Below, piece by piece: positions 7,597 to 12,269 of a DNA stretch of 12,269 nt (positions are counted from its first letter, which is position 1; each line of letters opens with the position of its first letter). The notes under the pieces are model-generated. The model ran no database searches. It was given only the letters and a program-made list of their open reading frames with translations, and was not told where the DNA came from. This DNA comes from Acidobacteriaceae bacterium (GTDB lineage Bacteria; Acidobacteriota; Terriglobia; Terriglobales; Acidobacteriaceae), in NCBI GenBank assembly GCA_003162255.1, contig PMMJ01000266.1, positions 3,939-16,207 on the forward strand. Reading direction: 5' to 3'. The translations under genes were made by a program, and so were the position numbers.

Positions 7597-8376
7597 ATGC
7601 TGGTAACCATGGGCGCTGCCGACACACTGTCTCCCTACATCGAGTTCAAGAACGTCTCCAAGGCATTTGGGGATCGGGTCGTTCTCCAGGATGTCAACTT
7701 CGAGGTGTTGCCGGGTGAGATGGTCTGCATTCTCGGCCGCAGCGGCGTCGGAAAATCGGTGGCGCTCCATAACATCATGGGTTTCCTCAAGCCGGATTCA
7801 GGCCGGGTGATTGTCGCCGGCCAGGACATCACCGATTACAACGAGAAACAGCTCGAAGATATCCGCAAGAAAGTCACCATGGTGTTCCAGAACGGCGCCC
7901 TTTTCGATTCCTTGAGCGTTGGCGAGAACGTTGCCTTCCCCTTGCGCGAAAAAGGAGAGCTTTCCGAAGAGCAGATTCTACAGGTCGTCGATGGCCTGCT
8001 CGAAATGGTGGGCGTCAAGGAAATGCGCGATCTGTTGCCTTCCGACCTTTCGACCGGGATGAAACGTTCCGTGGCCATCGCGCGAGCGCTCGCCGCTCAG
8101 CCCGAGTGCGTGCTCTACGACGAGCCGACGACGATGGTCGATCCGATGATGGGAAATCTTCTTGGCGATCTCATTGCCCGGCTCAAACTGCAATTGCACC
8201 TGACCTCGGTCGTGGTTACGCACGACATGCGCCTGGCCAAGAAGCTCGCCGACCGCATCGTTTTTCTGTATGAAGGCCGCGCGATTTTCTTCGGGCCCTA
8301 TAAGGATATGGAGAAGTCGACCGAGCCCATTATTCAGGAGTTTCTGGAACTGGATGAGTTGAAGCTGGAAGCGTGA
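7597..8376 (+). CDS. MlaF-like ABC transporter ATPase (MCE/lipid transport type)
   Basis: A 259-residue ATP-binding subunit that should sit on the cytoplasmic face of an MlaE-type permease and drive phospholipid or other lipid transport with an MCE protein. Visible motifs: Walker A GRSGVGKS (47-54), Q-loop Gln98 in MVFQNGALFDSLSVGENV (this hydrophobic stretch is typical of MlaF relatives), signature LSTGM (151-155) in place of the usual LSGGM/Q, Walker B CVLYDEP (171-177), a D-loop region MVDP instead of xLDP, and the switch His209 in VVTHDM. The C-terminal PIIQEFLEL resembles the MlaF tail. An alternative ATG 12 bases downstream (7609) is possible, and neither start has a clear Shine-Dalgarno. 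No permease, MCE or lipoprotein gene is adjacent, so the partners must be encoded elsewhere. Confidence 0.87.
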   Translation: MLVTMGAADTLSPYIEFKNVSKAFGDRVVLQDVNFEVLPGEMVCILGRSGVGKSVALHNIMGFLKPDSGRVIVAGQDITDYNEKQLEDIRKKVTMVFQNGALFDSLSVGENVAFPLREKGELSEEQILQVVDGLLEMVGVKEMRDLLPSDLSTGMKRSVAIARALAAQPECVLYDEPTTMVDPMMGNLLGDLIARLKLQLHLTSVVVTHDMRLAKKLADRIVFLYEGRAIFFGPYKDMEKSTEPIIQEFLELDELKLEA

Positions 8377-8378
8377 AG

Positions 8379-8460
8379 CAGTGGGCAGTGGCCGGTGGTC
8401 AGTGATCAGCCTCGGGCCTCTGGTATTTACTGGTCACCGACCGCTAGCCATTGGCCGCTG
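8379..8460. repeat. 82-nt hairpin of degenerate heptamers, likely bidirectional transcription barrier
   Basis: It begins two bases after the ABC gene stop and ends two bases before the ribE stop. The left arm (8379-8409) is a run of 7-bp units such as GCAGTGG, GCAGTGG, CCGGTGG and TCAGTGA. The right arm (8430-8460) is its imperfect reverse complement. Of 31 arm positions I count 23 Watson-Crick pairs and 5 G-U pairs in plus-strand RNA, leaving three mismatches around a 20-base loop. TTTT (8461-8464) follows directly on the plus strand, so it could terminate the ABC transcript. On the minus strand the stem lacks a T-run. Confidence 0.7.
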
Positions 8461-8462
8461 TT

Positions 8463-9122
8463 TTAAAACCCTTGCCGCACTAATTCTTCCACGGTGAGCG
8501 AACTCTGCGCGGGCTCGGCTTTCATCATTTTTTCTACGTACTTCGCGATCACGTCGGCTTCGAGGTTTACCGGGTCTCCCGGCTTTAGCGATCCGAGGTT
8601 GGTCAGTTCGACCGTATGCGGAATGATGGCGATGGTGCAGCGGTTCCGTTCGAGTTTGGCGACGGTCAGGCTGATGCCTTCAATGCATATCGATCCCTTG
8701 TAGACGGTGTACTTCTCGACCTCTTCCGGGATTTCAACATGCAGCCACCAGTTCTCGGATTCCCGGCCGTCCGAGTCTACGATGCGCTCTAACTCAATCA
8801 TCTTGCCCACGCCGTCAACGTGTCCCTGAACGATGTGGCCGCCGAAGCGGCCGTCGGCCTTCATCGGCAACTCCAGGTTCACCATTGCGCCCTCGTGCAT
8901 CCGCGAGAACGAAGTTCGCACCCAGGTTTCGGGCGCCAGGTCGGCGCAAAATGATTTTGGTTGGATGTCAAGCGCCGTCAGGCACACGCCGCTGACCGCG
9001 ATGCTATGGCCGGTTCCCAATTCTTTGGGAGCGTTCGCAGCCGCGATGGTGATGCGGCGGTTTTCCCCGCGCTGCTCGATCTGTACGACTTTGCCTACTT
9101 CTTCGATTATTCCGGTAAACAT
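8463..9122 (-). CDS. ribE: Riboflavin synthase, alpha subunit
   Basis: Catalyses the dismutation of two 6,7-dimethyl-8-ribityllumazine molecules to riboflavin and the pyrimidinedione, the last step of riboflavin synthesis, in the cytoplasm as a homotrimer. The 219 residues form the two homologous lumazine-binding barrels. Barrel 1 starts with the invariant MFTGIIEEVG and contains SVSG-type IAVSGVCLTALD (41-52). Barrel 2 starts at GGHIVQGHVDGVG (94-106) and contains IEGISLTV (148-155) and IPHT (167-170). The C-terminal tail of about 25 residues would be the trimerisation helix. Length is normal. GAGGAG lies 11 nt before the ATG, a slightly long spacing. It is 36 bases downstream of the four-TM ORF on the same strand and probably cotranscribed with it. 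The gene is called ribC in some species. Confidence 0.97.
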   Translation of the reverse strand: MFTGIIEEVGKVVQIEQRGENRRITIAAANAPKELGTGHSIAVSGVCLTALDIQPKSFCADLAPETWVRTSFSRMHEGAMVNLELPMKADGRFGGHIVQGHVDGVGKMIELERIVDSDGRESENWWLHVEIPEEVEKYTVYKGSICIEGISLTVAKLERNRCTIAIIPHTVELTNLGSLKPGDPVNLEADVIAKYVEKMMKAEPAQSSLTVEELVRQGF

Positions 9123-9158
9123 AAAAGACGTATCTCCTCAGTCTTTCTTTCAACAAAC

Positions 9159-9590
9159 TCAAGGCTTCGCGCGATGACGCGAGACCGCACCAACTACAAT
9201 GAGTCCAATAAAGGCCAACGCGATAATAGTGCCGAACCCGCATGCGCGAAACAGCTGTGCATCCGAATTGTTGGGCCAACTTCGTTGGATGTAACAAAAG
9301 AGCAGCAGCGCTGTTAGTGACAACCAAACAATCACCACTAAAGCGCGCCGGACAGTTCGGCCATTTGGGTTCTGGCGTGTAGCGCGAGCGGAGAATAGCC
9401 AGGGTGTGGCTGCGAATTGCACAGCGCAACAGATACACGCAGAAATCGCTATCTTGGAGATTGGAAATCCCAACAACAGGTGGAAGATAGGAATAAATAA
9501 AAGCAACAGGAATGCCGTCCAGCTAAGTACAACGCCAGCCAACCAATGGGAAAGACGATCGTTGTTAAGCAGCACTCTTCCCCCAATCAT
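9159..9590 (-). CDS. Hypothetical four-TM membrane protein
   Basis: A 143-residue protein I do not recognise. Hydrophobic helices lie near residues 16-40, 44-66, 82-100 and 116-137, with a basic loop RATRQNPNGRTVRR between helices 2 and 3 and a basic C-terminus (RHRAKP), which suggests both ends and that loop face the cytoplasm. It sits between ribD and ribE on the same strand, 57 bases after ribD and 36 before ribE. The DNA is AT-richer than its neighbours: four 60-base blocks counted by hand (9241-9360, 9481-9600) average about 48% GC, against about 60% in one ribD block. No Shine-Dalgarno precedes the ATG. It could be a rib-linked membrane protein or an unrelated insertion. The coherent helices favour a real gene, with moderate certainty. 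Confidence 0.6.
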   Translation of the reverse strand: MIGGRVLLNNDRLSHWLAGVVLSWTAFLLLLFIPIFHLLLGFPISKIAISACICCAVQFAATPWLFSARATRQNPNGRTVRRALVVIVWLSLTALLLFCYIQRSWPNNSDAQLFRACGFGTIIALAFIGLIVVGAVSRHRAKP

Positions 9591-9610
9591 GCTTACACAT
9601 TTTCAAAATG

Positions 9611-9640
9611 CCAAAAATAGATAGCGTTCAATAAACGCTC
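9611..9640 (-). terminator. Terminator-like hairpin after ribD
   Basis: On the minus strand, about 8 nt past the ribD stop, AGCGTT and AACGCT form a 6-bp stem with a 5-base loop, followed by ATCTATTTTT. The stem is short and the T-run starts four bases late (interrupted by ATC-A), so termination is probably partial. It lies between ribD and the membrane ORF/ribE pair. Confidence 0.5.
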
Positions 9641-9647
9641 ACGCCTG

Positions 9648-10835
9648 TTACGCGTACGGGTCGCGGAGATAGCCTTCGAGCGCGAAGTCTTCGCCGAAGC
9701 GGTGCAACTCGAAACGCTGCACGGACTGTGCCTTGCCGCGCAAACCGTCGCCGCCGATAAAGGGCACTGCGCCCTCACCGAGAATCTTCGGGGCGTAGTA
9801 GAGGAACACCTTGTCCACCTCGCCCGACGCCAGGGCCGCGCCGTTCACCAGCGCTCCACCTTCAATGAGCAGGCTGGTGATTTCCAGTTCTCCCAGGCTC
9901 TGGATGATCGCCGCGAAGTCGGGACGCCCCTCCGCCGTCGCCGCTATTTGTTGCACACGAATTCCCTTTGCTTCGAGCGCCTGCCGCGTTGGTTCCTCCG
10001 CCGTCGAACACAGCACGAGAACATCGTTTTCAGCGGTCTGGATCACTCGCGACGCAGGGGGTATGCGCAAGTAAGAATCCAGGATCACGCGCAGCAACTT
10101 GCGCCGCCGCGGCAGGCCGCTACGGTCGGTGAGCAGCGGATCGTCCGCCATCACCGTCCCGACGCCCGCCATGATCGCATCACTCTGATGGCGCAGTTGC
10201 TGCACATGAGCGCGCGCTACTGCGCCCGTAATCCAGTGGTATCCGCTGCGCGCGCCTTCGGTCGTGGACGTGGCGGAATTAAATCCCGAGCCAAGTCCCG
10301 AACTAGGCTCCGCGCCCGGCTTCGTGGCGTCGGCAATTTTTCCGTCGAGGGTCATCGCCGACTTCAGCGTGACCAGCGGTTTGCCCAGCCGGATGTACTT
10401 GGCAAAGCCTTCATTCAACTTCTTGGCTTCCGCTTCGAACAAGCCCACCTGCACGGTGATTCCCGACCCACGGAGTTTCGCAAATCCTTGACCGGCCACG
10501 CGTGGATTGGGATCTTGCATGGAGCAGACCACGCGGCTGATTCCGGCCGCGATCACGGCATCGGCACACGGCGCGGTGCGTCCCTGATGCGAGCAGGGTT
10601 CCAGATTCAGATAGAGAGTTCCGCCCCGCGCACTATTGCCGGCTTGTTCCAGCGCGATGATTTCGGCGTGCTTCACGCCGTCATAGGTGTGCGTGCCCGC
10701 GCCAACTTCGCGGCCCGCGGCGTCCAGCACAACCGCGCCCACGGCGGGATTCGGCGACACCAGGCCAACGCCCGCTCGCGCTAGGTCGAGCGCCTTGCGC
10801 ATGAATTGTTCGTCTAACGACGGCGCTTCCTTCAT
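9648..10835 (-). CDS. ribD: Bifunctional riboflavin biosynthesis deaminase/reductase
   Basis: Catalyses two successive steps in riboflavin synthesis: deamination of the diaminopyrimidine from GTP, then NADPH-dependent reduction of the ribosyl side chain. Residues 1-145 are the cytidine-deaminase-like domain with zinc ligands in HAE (56-58) and EPCSHQGRTAPC (Cys81, Cys90), plus the preceding SPNPAVGAV. Residues about 152-395 are the reductase: VTLKSAMTLDGKIA, WITG, DAIMAGVGTVMADDPLLTDR and LLIEGGALVNGA. Between DGKIA and WITG there is a Gly/Ser/Ala-rich stretch (about residues 170-199) that is roughly 25 residues longer than in the Escherichia coli type, so the protein is 395 residues rather than about 365. 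The start overlaps the stop of the 59-residue ORF (ATGA), suggesting coupled translation. No FMN riboswitch is visible upstream. Confidence 0.97.
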   Translation of the reverse strand: MKEAPSLDEQFMRKALDLARAGVGLVSPNPAVGAVVLDAAGREVGAGTHTYDGVKHAEIIALEQAGNSARGGTLYLNLEPCSHQGRTAPCADAVIAAGISRVVCSMQDPNPRVAGQGFAKLRGSGITVQVGLFEAEAKKLNEGFAKYIRLGKPLVTLKSAMTLDGKIADATKPGAEPSSGLGSGFNSATSTTEGARSGYHWITGAVARAHVQQLRHQSDAIMAGVGTVMADDPLLTDRSGLPRRRKLLRVILDSYLRIPPASRVIQTAENDVLVLCSTAEEPTRQALEAKGIRVQQIAATAEGRPDFAAIIQSLGELEITSLLIEGGALVNGAALASGEVDKVFLYYAPKILGEGAVPFIGGDGLRGKAQSVQRFELHRFGEDFALEGYLRDPYA

Positions 10836-11011
10836 TCTTCTTCATCCAATTCTGCCACCGCAGCTCCGCTCTTTCCCTGCGGAGGACGACGCAAGGGAGC
10901 GGTGCGATAGGCATAGGGATCTTCCGGTTCGGGCTTCCGACGGAACAGCAATTTCAGCCGCTCCAGCAGTCTCCGCCAGTATGAAGGCGATTGAGGCGTT
11001 TTCGGTTGCAT
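10832..11011 (-). CDS. Small basic/acidic protein (59 aa) coupled to ribD
   Basis: Unrecognised 59-residue protein beginning MQPKTPQSPSYWRRLLERLK, then LLFRRKPEPEDPYAYRTAPL, and ending in an acidic AELDEEE tail. Support for it being real: AAGGAGG lies 7 nt before the ATG, the best ribosome binding site on this part of the strand, and its TGA overlaps the ribD ATG as ATGA, the standard translational-coupling arrangement. The N-terminal half is an amphipathic, strongly basic helix (WRRLLERLKLLFRRK) that could associate with membranes or RNA. The middle is proline-rich and probably unstructured. There is no signal peptide, full TM helix or cysteine. It starts 127 bases after ftsY. Its function is unknown. 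It could be a coupling leader for ribD or a small conserved lineage protein. Confidence 0.75.
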   Translation of the reverse strand: MQPKTPQSPSYWRRLLERLKLLFRRKPEPEDPYAYRTAPLRRPPQGKSGAAVAELDEEE

Positions 11012-11018
11012 CGGCGGT

Positions 11019-11025
11019 CCTCCTT
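11019..11025 (-). promoter_or_regulatory. Shine-Dalgarno of the 59-aa ORF
   Basis: Reads AAGGAGG on the minus strand, 7 nt from the ATG at 11011. It supports the small ORF and, by coupling, ribD translation. Confidence 0.8.
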
Positions 11026-11087
11026 GCGATCCTCGCGCCTTCTGTCGATCCAGTGCCTGAAGGCGGATTTATTCTAAAAGCGTTCTC

Positions 11088-11107
11088 GGCACACCATAAG
11101 GTGTGCC
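11088..11107. other. Perfect 8-bp stem-loop downstream of ftsY
   Basis: GGCACACC and GGTGTGCC flank a 4-base loop, giving a perfect hairpin 31 bases past the ftsY stop on the minus strand. The minus strand continues with GAGAACGCTTTTAG, so the T-run is 8 bases late and short. It may be a weak terminator, an RNA-end stabiliser, or lie in the promoter region of the small ORF: a TAGAAT hexamer overlaps 11069-11076 but has no good -35. Confidence 0.55.
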
Positions 11108-11138
11108 CTGATACGAACCGTACCTGCACCAGGCGCTG

Positions 11139-12095
11139 CTAAGTAAACAGCGACTCCACAAACTCCTTGGCATCGAAGGGCAACAGGTCGCCCGCTTTTT
11201 CGCCGACGCCCACATACCGCACCGGCAGGCCCAACTCGCGCGAAATTGCGACCACGACGCCACCTTTGGCCGTGCCATCGAGTTTGGTCAGCACAATTCC
11301 CGTGACTCCAGCCGATTGCGTGAACTGCCGCGCCTGTTGCAACCCATTCTGGCCGGTGGTGGCGTCCATCACCAGCAGCGTTTCGTGCGGCGCGCCGGGA
11401 ACGATGCGTTGCGCGGTGCGCTTCATCTTTTCGAGTTCTAGCATCAGATTTTGTTTGGTGTGCAGCCGGCCGGCAGTATCGACGATCACGTAATCGGTCT
11501 GGCGCGCGGTTGCCGCCTGCAGTGCGTCAAAGAGCACGGCCGAGGGATCGCCTCCGGCTTTCGTCTTGATCACTTCCGTTCCCGTGCGCTGCCCCCAAAT
11601 CTCGAGTTGCTCGATCGCCGCCGCGCGAAAGGTATCGGCCGCGCACAGCAGCACCGTCTTGCCTTGCGCGCGAAACACCTGCGCCAATTTTCCGATCGTC
11701 GTGGTCTTGCCCGTGCCATTCACGCCCACCACGATGATCACTTCCGGCGCGCCCTCCACCTTGGTCACGGGCCGCGCGCCCGTGGACGTCAGAATCGCCA
11801 GCAGTTCCTCTTTCAGCAGCCGTTTGAGCTCATTCACATCCTTGATCTGCTTGCGGTCGGCCTTGTCGCGCAGCTTTTCCAGAACCTCATGGGTGGTCGC
11901 GGTACCGAGGTCGGCGCCGATCAAAGTGGCTTCGAGATCGTCGAGCGTGGAGCGGTCGATTTCTTTGCCGATGGAGACGACATCTTCGATGCGCTCGGCC
12001 AGGTTCTCGCGCGTGCGCGAGACGGCCTCCTTCATGCGCTCAATAAAACTTGGTTTCTTTTCTTCGTCGAGACTGCCAAAAAGGGTTTGAATCAT
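11139..12095 (-). CDS. ftsY: Signal recognition particle receptor FtsY
   Basis: GTPase that docks SRP-ribosome complexes at the inner membrane and hands nascent membrane proteins to SecYEG. From the ATG at 12095 it has 318 residues. The N domain helices occupy about 1-100 (KEAVSRTRENLAERI, DLEATLIGADLG). The G domain carries G1 GVNGTGKTTT (124-133), G2 DTFRAAA (154-160), G3 DTAGR (206-210), TKLDG (270-274) and the closing GVGEKAGDLLPFD. The long acidic A domain of the Escherichia coli protein is absent; only about 20 residues precede the N domain, as in many other bacteria. The frame is open upstream to 12266, but that segment reads through a heptamer repeat and a TATAAT box and is not protein-like. 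It is well complete on its 3' side, and a hairpin follows the stop. Confidence 0.97.
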   Translation of the reverse strand: MIQTLFGSLDEEKKPSFIERMKEAVSRTRENLAERIEDVVSIGKEIDRSTLDDLEATLIGADLGTATTHEVLEKLRDKADRKQIKDVNELKRLLKEELLAILTSTGARPVTKVEGAPEVIIVVGVNGTGKTTTIGKLAQVFRAQGKTVLLCAADTFRAAAIEQLEIWGQRTGTEVIKTKAGGDPSAVLFDALQAATARQTDYVIVDTAGRLHTKQNLMLELEKMKRTAQRIVPGAPHETLLVMDATTGQNGLQQARQFTQSAGVTGIVLTKLDGTAKGGVVVAISRELGLPVRYVGVGEKAGDLLPFDAKEFVESLFT

Positions 12096-12111
12096 GAGGC
12101 GCCAGATAACG

Positions 12112-12117
12112 ATTATA
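12112..12117 (-). promoter_or_regulatory. Probable -10 box of ftsY
   Basis: Reads TATAAT on the minus strand, a perfect consensus ending 16 bases before the ftsY ATG. Transcription from it would start about 10 bases before the ATG, giving a very short leader; no Shine-Dalgarno is visible there. The hexamer 17 bases upstream (ATTCTC) is a poor -35, so the call rests on the -10 alone. Confidence 0.45.
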
Positions 12118-12160
12118 GGAGAATCGAGGGTGGAGAGAATTGGTAATTTGCAAGAGGCAG

Positions 12161-12269
12161 TCGTTGGTCGCTGGTCGCTAGTAGTTGGCAAGCCTTTGAC
12201 GGCGCGATTGCTCACAGGTTCCCGACGCGAGCGACGAATAGCGAACGACCAACGACCAACGACCAACGA
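12161..12269. repeat. Heptamer inverted repeat upstream of ftsY (cut by window edge)
   Basis: The left arm at 12161-12188 is four 7-bp units (TCGTTGG, TCGCTGG, TCGCTAG, TAGTTGG). The right arm, 12237-12269, read on the opposite strand, is TCGTTGG, TCGTTGG, TCGTTGG, TCGTTCG and onwards. Over 28 positions the arms match at about 23. The middle (12189-12236) is unique sequence. The element may continue beyond the window. Its unit length and arm layout match the hairpin at 8379-8460, suggesting one repeat family. Confidence 0.65.

Noticed and set aside
9702..10784. Long open frame opposite ribD (about 360 codons)
   Set aside because: It mirrors ribD codon positions in GC-rich DNA, is rich in Arg/His/Gln, has no recognisable domain and lies over an unmistakable gene. 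The same applies to long frames opposite ftsY (11451-12146) and opposite the kinase (45-599, 621-1262).
10842..11129. 95-codon minus-strand frame between ftsY and ribD
   Set aside because: It overlaps the 59-residue ORF in another frame, crosses the hairpin at 11088-11107, and lacks a ribosome binding site; the smaller ORF has far better signals.
11012..11138. FMN riboswitch upstream of the ribD cluster
   Set aside because: I looked for the conserved RFN-type segments on the minus strand and did not see them; the only structure is the simple hairpin at 11088-11107.
12096..12266. Upstream extension of the ftsY frame by 57 codons
   Set aside because: The extra translation reads through a heptamer repeat (TTSDQRPTT-like) and across a TATAAT box, has no ribosome binding site, and does not resemble FtsY; the start MIQTLFG at 12095 does.
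12237..12269. CRISPR-like repeats at the right edge
   Set aside because: Units are 7 bp, directly tandem without spacers, and part of an inverted repeat.

Overview
The window looks like a stretch of ordinary chromosome from an Acidobacteriota bacterium, probably the Koribacter/Terriglobia side of the phylum. That placement is an inference from family content. The window carries an ADOP-type duplicated FtsX/MacB permease with no partner ATPase, a secreted protein of seven GloVer repeats, a DUF4118-PAS histidine kinase, a PilZ protein with an N-terminal cysteine module, and intergenic hairpins built from 7-bp units. The coding DNA is moderately GC-rich. I see no phage, plasmid, insertion sequence, CRISPR, rRNA or tRNA.

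Layout. Bases 69-5184 are on the minus strand: a membrane sensor histidine kinase (69-1520), an 824-residue ADOP permease (1816-4290) and a PilZ protein (4654-5184). Long intergenic gaps separate them, so they are probably not one operon. Bases 5296-8376 are on the plus strand: a MobA-type molybdenum cofactor nucleotidyltransferase, divergent from the PilZ gene; the secreted GloVer-repeat protein (6167-7369); and an MlaF-like ABC ATPase (7597-8376). Bases 8463-12095 are on the minus strand and read ftsY, a 59-residue small ORF, ribD, a four-TM hypothetical protein, ribE. The convergent junction between the ABC gene and ribE is filled by an 82-nt imperfect hairpin of heptamers. A second heptamer element lies upstream of ftsY and runs into the window edge.

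How the genes relate. The only clear pathway cluster is riboflavin synthesis: RibD (pyrimidine deaminase/reductase) and RibE (riboflavin synthase). The small ORF has a strong Shine-Dalgarno and a 4-bp stop/start overlap with ribD, so it is probably translationally coupled to it. A short terminator-like hairpin after ribD may separate ribD from the membrane ORF and ribE. FtsY is the SRP receptor and probably has its own promoter, a perfect TATAAT 17 bases before its ATG. The kinase, ADOP permease, PilZ protein, MobA and ABC ATPase each lack their usual partners here (response regulator, ATPase, moa/moe genes, MlaE/MCE proteins).

I did not find a convincing new multi-gene system. The most useful leads are the small ORF coupled to ribD, the heptamer hairpin repeats, the AT-richer membrane ORF lodged between ribD and ribE, and the PilZ protein with an unusual N-terminus.
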